A program made the position numbers and the translations under genes. From assembly GCA_964453855.1 (NCBI GenBank), contig CAYVRN010000032.1:1-32239 (forward strand): a DNA stretch of 32,239 nt. The letters are read 5' to 3'. This stretch comes from JASMHC01 sp964453855 (GTDB lineage Bacteria > Pseudomonadota > Alphaproteobacteria > Rhodobacterales > Rhodobacteraceae). The notes under the pieces were generated by a model, which did not search any database, had not been told where the DNA came from, and worked only from the letters and a program-made list of their open reading frames with translations. The number at the start of each line of letters is the position of its first letter. Positions within the stretch are counted from its first letter, which is position 1. Below are positions 14,989 to 24,247 of this stretch, piece after piece.

Positions 14989-16709
14989 CAGCCTGCCAAA
15001 TCGTTTACACTTAGCGCATAAAGATCAGCCGCGCCCTGCTTGGCGTGCTCAAGCAAGCCTGCGTGTTCGGGCAGCAAACGGTTGATGTAGAATCGCGCCA
15101 GTTTCGTGCGCGGACCATCGCCCGTTTCCGCCTGCGCCGCAAGCAGGTGGTAATATCCGCCCAGAACGCGGGCAAAGCCGCTCTGATAAGGAACCGCGCC
15201 TGCGAAGCGGTCGTTCATATCGGTCTGACCAACCAACCACTCGGTCGTTTCGCGCAAAGTCTCCATCGCTTCCCAAACAGCCGAAGCCATGCGTGGATGA
15301 TCTGAACGGGCAGATTCAATGCCCTTTTCCATTTCGTCCAGAAGTTGGCACGCGGCCTCGCCGCCGTCCATCATCTTGCGGCCGACAAGATCCATCGCCT
15401 GAATGCCATTGGTGCCTTCGTAAATCGCCGTCACGCGCACATCGCGGGAATACTGCGCCGCGCCGGTTTCTTCGATAAAGCCCATGCCCCCATGCACCTG
15501 CACGCCCAGTTCTGCAACGCGAATACCTGTGTCGGTGCCAAACGCCTTGTTGATAGGCGTCAAAAGCGCCGCGCGGGCCTTCCATCCTGCATCACCAGTC
15601 GCGTTGGCTATGTCGATCGCAACGGCGCACGCCAAAGCAATCGAGCGTGACGCAAATACATCTGCCTTCATCGTTGCCAGCATGCGGCGCACGTCGGCGT
15701 GATCGATGATGGTGCCAGTGCCACCTTCAACAGGACTGCGGCCCTGCTTGCGTTCCTGCGCAAAAGTCAAAGCATGTTGATATGCTCCTTCGGCAACCGA
15801 AAGCCCCTGAACGCCCACACCCAGACGCGCGTTGTTCATCATTGTGAACATCGCAGCCATTCCTTTGTGCGGCTCACCCACAAGCCAGCCTGTGGCATTG
15901 TCATATTCCATCACAGCGGTCGGGCTGCCGTGCAGACCCATTTTATGCTCGAGCGACACAACCCTAAGAGAGTTCGCAACGCCCGGTTCGCCGTTTTCAT
16001 CAGGGATGTATTTTGGAACCATAAACAGGCTGATCCCTTTGGTACCCGCCGCCCCGTCAGGCAGTCGCGCCAAAACCAGGTGGCAGATGTTGCCCGCGAA
16101 ATCATTATCGCCCCAGCTGATATAAATCTTCTGACCGGAAACTGCGTATGTACCGTCGCCATTCGGAACGGCCTTGGTAGAAAGCGCGCCCACATCCGAT
16201 CCGGCGGCAGGTTCGGTCAGATTCATCGTGCCACACCACTCGCCGCTGATCAGCTTGGGCAGGTAGATCGCTTTCAATTCATCGCTGGCGTGATGCTCTA
16301 GCGCTTCGATCTGGCCTTGGGTCATCAACGGGTTCAGCTGAAGCGACAAACAGGCCGATCCCATCATTTCATTCACGGCAGTGGTCACAGCCATGGGCAA
16401 ACCCATGCCGCCGTTCTCGACTGTGGCCGACATGCCTGTCCAGCCACCCTTGGCAATGGCTTTATAGCCTTCAGCAAACCCGGGCGAGGTCCGCACAACA
16501 CCGTTTTCCAACACAGCACCCTGCAGATCACCCGGACGCTGCAACGGGGCCAAGACTTCTTCGCACAGCTTACCGGCTTCCGAAAGGATAGCCGCCACCA
16601 AATCGGCTGAAGCGGTCTCTTCAAACTTTTCGGTACCCGCAACATTCGAAAATCCTACGACATTGTCGAAAATGAACTGGTATTCATTCAGGGGCGCACG
16701 ATAGGGCAT
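14988..16709 (-). CDS. Long-form acyl-CoA dehydrogenase (DmdC-like class)
   Basis: This is a 573-residue FAD-dependent acyl-CoA dehydrogenase, longer than the usual 380-400 residues because of N- and C-terminal extensions typical of the class that includes the methylmercaptopropionyl-CoA dehydrogenase DmdC. Visible are the MNLTEPAAGSDVGAL flavin/substrate block, the GGMGFIEE segment, and YEGTNGIQ with the likely catalytic base Glu431. Substrate cannot be inferred: no dmdD-like enoyl-CoA hydratase is adjacent, so a general acyl-CoA role is equally possible. Electrons would pass to ETF and then to the ETF-QO at 8160-9809. It leads a three-gene operon linked by TGATG overlaps. Confidence 0.92.
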   Translation of the reverse strand: MPYRAPLNEYQFIFDNVVGFSNVAGTEKFEETASADLVAAILSEAGKLCEEVLAPLQRPGDLQGAVLENGVVRTSPGFAEGYKAIAKGGWTGMSATVENGGMGLPMAVTTAVNEMMGSACLSLQLNPLMTQGQIEALEHHASDELKAIYLPKLISGEWCGTMNLTEPAAGSDVGALSTKAVPNGDGTYAVSGQKIYISWGDNDFAGNICHLVLARLPDGAAGTKGISLFMVPKYIPDENGEPGVANSLRVVSLEHKMGLHGSPTAVMEYDNATGWLVGEPHKGMAAMFTMMNNARLGVGVQGLSVAEGAYQHALTFAQERKQGRSPVEGGTGTIIDHADVRRMLATMKADVFASRSIALACAVAIDIANATGDAGWKARAALLTPINKAFGTDTGIRVAELGVQVHGGMGFIEETGAAQYSRDVRVTAIYEGTNGIQAMDLVGRKMMDGGEAACQLLDEMEKGIESARSDHPRMASAVWEAMETLRETTEWLVGQTDMNDRFAGAVPYQSGFARVLGGYYHLLAAQAETGDGPRTKLARFYINRLLPEHAGLLEHAKQGAADLYALSVNDLAG

Positions 16710-16827
16710 AACAAGACCTCATGGGATAACTTGGCAAATCCATCGGGTGGCGATATGCACCCGTCATTGGCCGCGAAACTAGCCAGTGTCCGAAACGCTT
16801 CAACGAAAACCCTACGTCACTACCAAT

Positions 16828-17778
16828 ATGCCAAATGAAGTAACGCTACGGCTTTTGCCCGATCAAGACGGGATCACCCACGCCGCAAAGGTACTGGGTG
16901 GCGGCGGGCTGGTGTCGTTTCCAACCGAAACAGTGTACGGGTTGGGGGCAGATGCAACCAACGACTTGGCAGTGGCGAAAATATTCGAGGCCAAAGGCCG
17001 CCCGCGTTTTAACCCCCTGATCGCGCATGTGGCCGACGTTGAAATGGCGCAGAGGTTCGTTCATTGGAACGAAACAGCCCAGCTTTTGGCCAAAGCATTC
17101 TGGCCGGGACCGCTGACCCTGGTGCTTCCGATCAAGTCCGGAACCGGTCTTTCACCTTTAGTGACCGCTGATCTGGACAGTTTGGCCGTCCGCGTACCTG
17201 CGCATCACGTCGCGCACAGACTTTTGCATGCCTTTGGTGGCCCCGTGGCCGCGCCCTCTGCGAACCCCTCGGGTAGGATTAGCCCGACAAATACTGCCCA
17301 TGTGTTGGCAGGGCTGGATGGCCGCGTCGACGCAGTAGTGGACGGAGGCGACTGCGCGGTCGGTCTGGAATCAACCATTGTTGGCCTGCTGGGGGCACCA
17401 ACGCTGCTGCGCCCCGGTGGCGTGCCGCTCGAAGCGATTGAAGCAGAGCTTGGTCAAAAACTTGCAACCGATACATCGCCTGACACATTGATCGCGCCGG
17501 GGCAGATGAGCTCGCATTACGCCCCCGGTGCCTCGGTCAGATTGAATGCGGATCGCTTTGAAGCCGGAGAGTTAAGTTTGGGGTTCGGCGATATCGCCTG
17601 TGATCTAAACCTATCCCCTTCGGGCGATCTGGTTGAAGCAGCAGCCAACCTGTTTCATCACCTGCACGCTCTGGACGCGATGGAGGGGGACAAAATTGCC
17701 GTGTCACCGATTCCGGCGGACGGGCTTGGTCAGGCCATTAACGACAGGCTCAGCCGCGCCGCAGCCCCGCGCCCTTAG
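16828..17778 (+). CDS. L-threonylcarbamoyladenylate synthase (Sua5/YwlC type)
   Basis: This is a Sua5-type enzyme of 316 residues from this start. It makes threonylcarbamoyl-AMP from threonine, bicarbonate and ATP for the t6A37 modification of tRNA. The YrdC core shows GLVSFPTETVYGLGAD, KGRPRFNPLIAH, PSANPSG and the GLESTIVGL segment. The C-terminal Sua5 domain follows the linker APGQMSSHYAPG. An in-frame GTG at 16786 would add 14 residues; 16828 ATG was preferred because the family core begins soon after, but neither has a strong ribosome-binding site. Its stop overlaps the convergent yqgE stop by 2 bases. Confidence 0.92.
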   Translation: MPNEVTLRLLPDQDGITHAAKVLGGGGLVSFPTETVYGLGADATNDLAVAKIFEAKGRPRFNPLIAHVADVEMAQRFVHWNETAQLLAKAFWPGPLTLVLPIKSGTGLSPLVTADLDSLAVRVPAHHVAHRLLHAFGGPVAAPSANPSGRISPTNTAHVLAGLDGRVDAVVDGGDCAVGLESTIVGLLGAPTLLRPGGVPLEAIEAELGQKLATDTSPDTLIAPGQMSSHYAPGASVRLNADRFEAGELSLGFGDIACDLNLSPSGDLVEAAANLFHHLHALDAMEGDKIAVSPIPADGLGQAINDRLSRAAAPRP

Positions 17779-18350
17779 GCTGTGCCACCCGTCGCGGACA
17801 GATGCAGGGCGTTAACCCCCATGCTGGCCAGTGACGCATTCCACTTGCCAATGATGTCATCCGCAAACACCACCTCATGGGTCGCTTCAGCCGTCAACCA
17901 GCCGTTTTGCTGCAATTCGGCCTCTAGTTGGCCCGGCCCCCAGCCAGAGTAGCCCAGCGTCATCAACGCCTTTTCCGGCCCCCTACCCTTCGCAATCGCC
18001 TCAAGGATATCCACGGTAGACGTCACGCGGAAGCCGCCCGGAATGCGCATGCTGCGGTTGGAGACAGGGTAGTCATCTGAATGCAGCACAAATCCGCGCC
18101 CCATTTCGACCGGACCGCCGAAATGCAAAGGAATGTCGTGAACCGTCCCGTTCACCGGTACGTTCAATTGGCTGATCAGATCGCTGAACCTGATATCCTG
18201 AACTGCCCGATTCAAGATCAGCCCCATCGCCCCGTCAGACGAATGAGAACATATCAAAATGACAGACTTTTCAAACCGCGGATCGCCCATGTCTGGCATC
18301 GCGATCAGAAGTTTTCCTGTCAGGTCGGTTATAGCTTTTCGAATGTGCAT
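17775..18350 (-). CDS. YqgE/AlgH family protein
   Basis: This is a 191-residue cytoplasmic protein of the UPF0301 (YqgE/AlgH) family. Diagnostic blocks are LTGKLLIAMPDMGDPRFEKS, GAMGLILNR, HFGGPVEMGRGFVLH and the GYSGWGPGQLEAEL segment near the C-terminus. Its molecular role is unclear; in Pseudomonas AlgH is linked to alginate control. Start choice is uncertain: ATG at 18350 and 18356 are both possible and neither has a ribosome-binding site. An inverted repeat (18352-18369) covers this exact region. An open frame continues to 18452 but adds no family sequence. Confidence 0.9.
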   Translation of the reverse strand: MHIRKAITDLTGKLLIAMPDMGDPRFEKSVILICSHSSDGAMGLILNRAVQDIRFSDLISQLNVPVNGTVHDIPLHFGGPVEMGRGFVLHSDDYPVSNRSMRIPGGFRVTSTVDILEAIAKGRGPEKALMTLGYSGWGPGQLEAELQQNGWLTAEATHEVVFADDIIGKWNASLASMGVNALHLSATGGTA

Positions 18351-18351
18351 A

Positions 18352-18369
18352 TACATACAATGGTATGTA
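18352..18369. promoter_or_regulatory. Perfect inverted repeat at the yqgE start
   Basis: TACATAC-AATG-GTATGTA is a perfect 7-bp inverted repeat with a 4-base centre, directly upstream of the 18350 ATG and overlapping the alternative 18356 ATG on the minus strand. It could be an operator or an RNA hairpin that limits translation initiation. The rest of the 18370-18472 divergent gap holds the AAAGGAG site of the next gene. Confidence 0.4.
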
Positions 18370-18472
18370 ATTTTGATAACATCAAGTTCACATTTCGCGG
18401 AGCGGGTTGAAAATGCAGTCGCACTTTGCACCAAAAGTTGCCATGTGATCACTTAAAGGAGAAAACAGTCTG

Positions 18473-19276
18473 ATGATCAGTTTGAGACCCATCGCGTGGA
18501 CATTAGCCTTCACTACGCTTTCCAGCGCAGCGCAGGCCATGGACAATCCTGTGCATATGACCGTGATCCAAGGATGGGAACAAGCTGACGGCACACGTTT
18601 GGCTGGCATCCGTTTGGATCTGGATGAAGGGTGGAAAACCTATTGGCGGGCTCCGGGCGAAGCGGGCATCCCGCCATCGTTTGATTTCACACGATCCCGA
18701 AATCTGGAAGGTTTCCAGATCGAGTGGCCAACACCCGTCGTCTTCGATCAGGGCGGCACAAGCACGATCGGCTATAAAGACTTCGTGATCTTTCCCGTTG
18801 TTCTGACCCCAATTCGAGACCGCAGAAAAATCGACCTGCGAGGGACGATCGACATTGGCGTCTGTAAAGACGTCTGCCTTCCTGTCTCACTCGATCTGGA
18901 TGCAGATATTACGGCAAAAGTGACAGACCGCGACCCTGCGCTTGCCGCAGCAATGGCGTCGTTGCCGTTTGCCCCGACCGAGGTTGGAGTCAGCCGGGTG
19001 GCTTGTGACCTTAGCCCGGAAGACGGAGGGTTTTTGCTCTCAACCTCTGTCACAATGCCACCCGCCGGAAACACCGAATTCACCATCTTTGAAAGTTCGG
19101 ACCCAGACCATTGGCTGACCGAAACCAAAAGCCAGAGAAGCGGCGATACACTGGTTTCCTCAGGCTCGCTAAGTTCAATGAGCGGCATGACACTGTCCAT
19201 AAACCGCTCGGACATTCGCATCACGGTTCTTGGAAGCGACTACGCGGTAGATATTCAGGGCTGCGCAGGCGGGTAA
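18473..19276 (+). CDS. DsbD-alpha-like periplasmic thiol-disulfide protein
   Basis: This is a 267-residue secreted protein: Sec signal peptide about residues 1-23 (cleaved near AQA), then a beta-rich domain like the N-terminal domain of DsbD (DsbC/DsbD-N, PF11412). The redox pair is Cys131 and Cys135 in GVCKDVCLP, closely spaced as in that family. In full-length DsbD this domain takes electrons from the membrane domain and passes them to periplasmic partners. Here it stands alone, so it must use a separate partner. AAAGGAG precedes the ATG. It diverges from yqgE and ends 4 bases before the convergent RND gene. Confidence 0.88.
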   Translation: MISLRPIAWTLAFTTLSSAAQAMDNPVHMTVIQGWEQADGTRLAGIRLDLDEGWKTYWRAPGEAGIPPSFDFTRSRNLEGFQIEWPTPVVFDQGGTSTIGYKDFVIFPVVLTPIRDRRKIDLRGTIDIGVCKDVCLPVSLDLDADITAKVTDRDPALAAAMASLPFAPTEVGVSRVACDLSPEDGGFLLSTSVTMPPAGNTEFTIFESSDPDHWLTETKSQRSGDTLVSSGSLSSMSGMTLSINRSDIRITVLGSDYAVDIQGCAGG

Positions 19277-19280
19277 GTGA

Positions 19281-22200
19281 TTACGCCGCCCCCTTATGTC
19301 TGGGGCGTAGGGCGATCTGACCGAGAATCAGGGTAAGCACCGTCAAAATCACGACCCCCGCCATGAACGCGGCGAATGCGATAGGCAGACTGTTCACAGC
19401 TTCCAACTGGGGTACCAGCGATATCAACGCATCCGGCATCGCGCCGTCAGCAATGACGCTGCCCAAGGTCGCCAAGCCCCAAAGCACCGAAGCAAAGGCC
19501 GCGCCCTGTACAATCATGCGGGGTTTACGCGCCTTTGGACCTGCGATCATCATCCGCTTCAAAGCCACGAATTTTACTCGCACATCGCGCTGAATAGCAA
19601 TGAACGACGGCACCACCAAAAGCACCAGCACCATGCCGAAGCCCAAACCAAAGACCAGCGTGATCACGGTGGGTTTCAAGAACTGCGCCTGCGCCGATCC
19701 TTCGTAAAGCAAAGGTGTCAGCCCCAGAATGGTTGTCAGGGTCGTCAGCAACACCGGTCTCAACCTGTCTGACGCGCCGTCGATGATCGACGGGATCAGC
19801 CCCCGATCCTCGGCGTATTCGTCGATGGTTGAAACCAACACAATCGAGTCGTTGATGATGATCCCCGTCATACCCAAAAGCCCCACGACCGAGAACAGAG
19901 ACAGGGGAACGCCCATCGCCCCGTGCCCATAGATGGCCCCGATCAGGCCGAAGGGGATGACCGACATCACCACAATCGGGCGGGTCCAGCTGGCAAAGAC
20001 CCATGACAGCACCAGATAAATTCCTAGCAGACACAGAACCAAGCCGGTGATGGCGTCGTTTACAAACTCACGTTCCTGCTCGGCCAGTCCCGCCATGCGC
20101 CAATCGACCTGATAGAGTTCTGAAATTTCTGGCAGGATCTCCAGCTCAAGCGCTTCGTTGATCTCGTTGGCGCGTTCAGGACTATCTTCGTCGATATCTC
20201 CGGTCACCGAAATCAGCCGCACGCCGTTTTCACGCAAAACAGTCGAGAAACCGGTGCGCGACGTTACCGTGACAATATCCGCCAACGGCACATACCCGCC
20301 GCTGGGTTTGCGCATCTGGGTGCGCTCAAGGAAATCCGCCGTCAATTCCCCTGCGGGCAGTTCCACCCGAATTGTCGCGCTGCGGGCGCCAACCGGATAG
20401 CTGGCCGCCTCGACCCCGCCCAAACGGTCACGCAAGGTGCGGCCCAGTGCGTCAATGGTAAAGCCAAGAACCTGGCCCTGCGGGGTCAGCTCAAGGATCA
20501 GCTCTTCTTTGTCATAGGCAAGATTGTCTTCGACCGCTGACACCTCGGGGAACTTCAAAAGCGCCTCTTGCAGCGCGTTCGAAGCTGCCTTCAAAACCTC
20601 GGCATCCGGCCCCATCAACTGCACATCAAGTGAATCCCCGCCCGGACCGGCGCGACCGCCACGGAATGAGACCGTCTCGGTCTTCGGCACCTGATTGATT
20701 GCGCTCTGCAACTCTGAAGCAAAGGTGAAGCTGGAATAGGGCCGCAGATCTGCATCAATCAACTCGACCGAAATCGACCCCAACAGATCGGACTCCTTAT
20801 CCGACGCGGTGGCGAGGCCCCGCCCTGCGTTCCCGCCGACCTGAGCCATCACGTATTTGATCGGGTTCTGCCCGTGCTTGTCCTCAAGCCGCGTCGCCAC
20901 CTCTTCAACGGCCCGCTGCATTTCCAGCATCATCGCAAAGGTATCGTCTTTGGTCGCCCCCGGAAGCATGGCAAAGTTTCCAACCACGGCCCCTTGCTCG
21001 GGCGCATCAAAAAACCGCCAAGGCACCTTGCCAGTCACAATGCCATTCACCTGCATCGCCAGCAGCAGCATAGTGCCTGCAATCACTGGGTAGCGGAACG
21101 TGACCACCAACCACATAAATCGCCGGAAGATCACATCACGGAACCAGCGAAACATCTTGTTCACCTGACGCGAGGGCCAGTCATACCAATGCTCTTTGGC
21201 GGTATGGGCCAAGGCATGTGACATATGCTTGGGCAGAATTAGGAAACACTCTAGCAGCGATGCAGTCAGTACCACGATCACTGTAAACGGAATGTCGTTG
21301 ATCAGACTACCGAACCGACCGCCCACCACCGAAAGCGCAAAGAACGCAATAATCGTTGTCAGTGTCGCCGAGAACACCGGCATCGCCATGCGCTTGGCCG
21401 CGCGTTCCGCAGCCTCGACGGGACCTTCGCCCAATCTTCGCGCTCGAAAGTCGGCGTGTTCACCAATAACAATCGCATCATCCACCACGATGCCCAGCGT
21501 GATAATCAGCGCAAACAGCGAAATTACGTTGAACGTCAACCCCGCCAGATACATCAAAGCAATCGCGCCCAGCATCGCCACGGGAATACCCGCCGCCACC
21601 CAAAAGGCGGTGCGGGCGTTCAGAAACAGAAACAGCAACCCCACGACCAACAGCAAACCCTGCGTGCCATTTTCCAGCAAGATATTCAGGCGCGCGGTAA
21701 TCTCTTTGGATCGCGTGTTGGTAAGATCGATCGTTACCCCTTCGGGCAGGCTGCGCTGCAACTCGGCAGCTTGGGCTTCGACCGCCTCCTGAATTGCAAT
21801 CGCATCTCCGGCTTGCGAACGTTGAACGTTGATCTTGATCGCGGGGTTTTGCCCCACAAAGAAGCTGACATTACGATCCACCCCTTCGCTGCGGATCGTC
21901 GCTACGTCGCCAACCGTCAGGCTGGAGCCATCAGAATCCAGCCGCAGCACCACAGCCTCAATCGCCTCGGCCGAACGTTTTTCAACGCCGGCCCGAACAC
22001 GCGCGTTTGCCCCGGTCACATCGCCCGCCGGATCGGTATCAACCTCTTCCGCTATGGCGCTGGCGATCTGGCTTAGGGTAATATCGTGCCGGATCAGGTC
22101 GACCGAGGCGACCTCAATCACGATATTCGGCGCAGCGACCCCCTGAATGGTGGTCCGCGTCACACCTTGCGCGAACAGCTTAACCACAAGCTCATCGGCA

Positions 22201-22685
22201 AACCGCGCCAATTGTTCGACAGCAACGGGGCCAGTGATCACAACGTCTGTGACCGGATCACGCCAGATGCCCCGTGACACGTTGGGGTCGTCCGCATCCG
22301 CGGGCAGGTTGTTCAACCCGTCCACCGCCCCCTGAACGTCATCCGCCGCCTGCGCCATATCCCAGCCCGGCTCAAACTCCATCTGGACGCTGGCCCGCCC
22401 TTCGCGGGATGAGGCATTTGTCGCCGTCACCCCTTCGACCGCCAACAAGGCCGGTTCAAGGATTTGCATGATCGCAACATCCACGTCTTCCGCGCCTGCC
22501 CCGTCCCAAGCGACGGACACACTGACGGTATCAATCACAATGTCAGGGAAAAACTGCGACCGCATACGCGGCAAAGCGGTAAGACCAGCTGCGATCAGGA
22601 TCACCAGAAAAAGGTTCGCCACAGTTTTGTGACGCGCAAAATACGACAGCAATCCGGTTGCCTGAAGATAGGATTTTCCCACCAT
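19281..22685 (-). CDS. RND-family efflux transporter permease with C-terminal extension
   Basis: This is a 1134-residue inner-membrane pump of the AcrB/NolG-like RND class. The first membrane helix is at about residues 22-42, a large periplasmic loop follows, and the proton-relay pair Asp402-Asp403 in GIVVDDAIVIGEH is intact, which suggests an active proton antiporter. The second half has its own repeat with GIIINDSIVLVSTIDEY. Members usually end soon after the last helix (about residue 1045); here about 88 more residues carry two extra predicted helices. The ATG at 22685 starts 2 bases after the adaptor TGA. The substrate is unknown. No outer-membrane channel gene is in the window. Confidence 0.9.
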   Translation of the reverse strand: MVGKSYLQATGLLSYFARHKTVANLFLVILIAAGLTALPRMRSQFFPDIVIDTVSVSVAWDGAGAEDVDVAIMQILEPALLAVEGVTATNASSREGRASVQMEFEPGWDMAQAADDVQGAVDGLNNLPADADDPNVSRGIWRDPVTDVVITGPVAVEQLARFADELVVKLFAQGVTRTTIQGVAAPNIVIEVASVDLIRHDITLSQIASAIAEEVDTDPAGDVTGANARVRAGVEKRSAEAIEAVVLRLDSDGSSLTVGDVATIRSEGVDRNVSFFVGQNPAIKINVQRSQAGDAIAIQEAVEAQAAELQRSLPEGVTIDLTNTRSKEITARLNILLENGTQGLLLVVGLLFLFLNARTAFWVAAGIPVAMLGAIALMYLAGLTFNVISLFALIITLGIVVDDAIVIGEHADFRARRLGEGPVEAAERAAKRMAMPVFSATLTTIIAFFALSVVGGRFGSLINDIPFTVIVVLTASLLECFLILPKHMSHALAHTAKEHWYDWPSRQVNKMFRWFRDVIFRRFMWLVVTFRYPVIAGTMLLLAMQVNGIVTGKVPWRFFDAPEQGAVVGNFAMLPGATKDDTFAMMLEMQRAVEEVATRLEDKHGQNPIKYVMAQVGGNAGRGLATASDKESDLLGSISVELIDADLRPYSSFTFASELQSAINQVPKTETVSFRGGRAGPGGDSLDVQLMGPDAEVLKAASNALQEALLKFPEVSAVEDNLAYDKEELILELTPQGQVLGFTIDALGRTLRDRLGGVEAASYPVGARSATIRVELPAGELTADFLERTQMRKPSGGYVPLADIVTVTSRTGFSTVLRENGVRLISVTGDIDEDSPERANEINEALELEILPEISELYQVDWRMAGLAEQEREFVNDAITGLVLCLLGIYLVLSWVFASWTRPIVVMSVIPFGLIGAIYGHGAMGVPLSLFSVVGLLGMTGIIINDSIVLVSTIDEYAEDRGLIPSIIDGASDRLRPVLLTTLTTILGLTPLLYEGSAQAQFLKPTVITLVFGLGFGMVLVLLVVPSFIAIQRDVRVKFVALKRMMIAGPKARKPRMIVQGAAFASVLWGLATLGSVIADGAMPDALISLVPQLEAVNSLPIAFAAFMAGVVILTVLTLILGQIALRPRHKGAA

Positions 22686-22687
22686 GC

Positions 22688-24187
22688 TCAACCCCGCCCG
22701 CCGCGTTCAAGACGATCAACCAAAGACTTGGGTACCTCGGGCTGCTTCAACATTTCAAGAATGCGCTCTTTGGCGTTCGCGGGCATCATGCCGTTGCTTT
22801 CAACTGCCTTGATCAACTCGGCCCTCTTTTCGTCGTCAATCGCGATCATCTCGCCATCGCCGCCGCCAAATCCACCGCCACGCCCAGCAGGAGGTGTTGC
22901 CTGATCCTCGGCCTCCACTTCATCCCCCAACGGTTTGACCCCAATACCGGCTCCCAGCAACGGTGTCCTCTCGGCCACAACCAAGCGGCCAGCCAAGCCC
23001 GCACCTCGCACCAGCACATCGTCACCCTGACGCCGTACCAGTTCTACAGGCAGGCTTTCCAAGCGGTTGTTGTCGTCAAGCAACAACACCGCACCATCAC
23101 TACCATAGGCAGGCGCAGGCAAGCGCACCACGTTCCTTACTGCGGGTTCGCTGACATTGACGGTCACAAAATCGCCGGGCTTCAATCCAATCGGGCTGTC
23201 AATGCGGGCATAAACCAATCGCCCTGTCTGCCCGCTTTCCACCGCCGCGCTATCCCGTTCGATCCGCCCCTTACTGATCAGTTCAACACCACCGACATCC
23301 AACGAGATTTCGACGGGCGCTTTCCGCAACGCGCCGGAATTATCCAATAGCCGCGAATACTGCGCGGTGGACAGACGAAAAGACACCTCAAGGCTTCCCG
23401 GATCAATCAACTCGGCCAGCTTTTCGTTCGGAGAAACCAAGCGCCCTTCGATCACCGTAACTCCGCTCAACACTCCACTGAATCCTGCGGTGATTTCGGT
23501 ATCCACCAGCGCACGTTCCGCTTCGGCCAAAGCTATTTCCTGCCGTGCCAAGCGCGTTGCGGCCTGATCCACCCGCGCCGCCGCATTCGCCAAAGCTTGG
23601 CGCTTGGCCAATACCGCCGCCCGAGCCGAAGACGCCGCCAGTTCCGCAGTTTCGACAGCCGCTTCCGTGCCAACACCGCGCTCTTTCAGATCTACTTGCC
23701 GCTCAAAGGCTTTCTGGCGCAACGCCGCTTGCTCCTGTGCCGCCGCCAGATCATCGCCCGACAGTTCTTGTGCGCGCTTTGCGTCGCGCATTTCGGCCTC
23801 GGCATCCAGCATGTCCGCCCGCGTCCGGTCCAGCGCCGACTGCGCATCCATCGGATCGACCCGCGCCAACACGGTCTCCGCTTGGACCTGCCCGCCGTCC
23901 TCGAAACCGTCCGCCAGATATACCAACTGCCCGCCCGATACCGCACGTATTTCCAACGTGCGACTACTGAAAACCTCGCCGAAAGCGGTCAACACCGGCT
24001 CAACGGTTGCAGGCTCCGCCCGTAACACATTCACCGAAAATACCCGCTCGCGCGCGGGGGGCGAAAACGGCTCGCGGTCGCGCACTTCTTTCACTGCGCT
24101 GAATATCCGGTTTCCGGCCATGGCCAACAGACCCAAGGTCAAAGCCAACAGAAAAAGCCCCGTCAGGCTCTGGCGAAAAAATCTCAT
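22688..24187 (-). CDS. RND efflux periplasmic adaptor (membrane fusion protein)
   Basis: This is a 499-residue HlyD/AcrA-like adaptor. A non-cleaved or signal-type N-terminal helix (about residues 8-30) is followed by the first half of a lipoyl domain (about 70-110), a long coiled coil of Ala/Glu/Arg heptads (about 115-225), the second lipoyl half (TEITAGFSGVLSGVTVIEG) and beta-barrel domains, then a Gly-rich linker (about 430-450) and a helical tail. It would link the RND permease, which starts 2 bases after its stop, to an outer-membrane channel encoded elsewhere. The Gly-rich linker and tail are beyond the usual adaptor length. Confidence 0.9.
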   Translation of the reverse strand: MRFFRQSLTGLFLLALTLGLLAMAGNRIFSAVKEVRDREPFSPPARERVFSVNVLRAEPATVEPVLTAFGEVFSSRTLEIRAVSGGQLVYLADGFEDGGQVQAETVLARVDPMDAQSALDRTRADMLDAEAEMRDAKRAQELSGDDLAAAQEQAALRQKAFERQVDLKERGVGTEAAVETAELAASSARAAVLAKRQALANAAARVDQAATRLARQEIALAEAERALVDTEITAGFSGVLSGVTVIEGRLVSPNEKLAELIDPGSLEVSFRLSTAQYSRLLDNSGALRKAPVEISLDVGGVELISKGRIERDSAAVESGQTGRLVYARIDSPIGLKPGDFVTVNVSEPAVRNVVRLPAPAYGSDGAVLLLDDNNRLESLPVELVRRQGDDVLVRGAGLAGRLVVAERTPLLGAGIGVKPLGDEVEAEDQATPPAGRGGGFGGGDGEMIAIDDEKRAELIKAVESNGMMPANAKERILEMLKQPEVPKSLVDRLERGGRG

Positions 24188-24247
24188 ACTCTACCTTCCC
24201 GAAAAGGGATGCCCGCACCCCGCCTGAACCTGTAACGCAGGCCGCAG

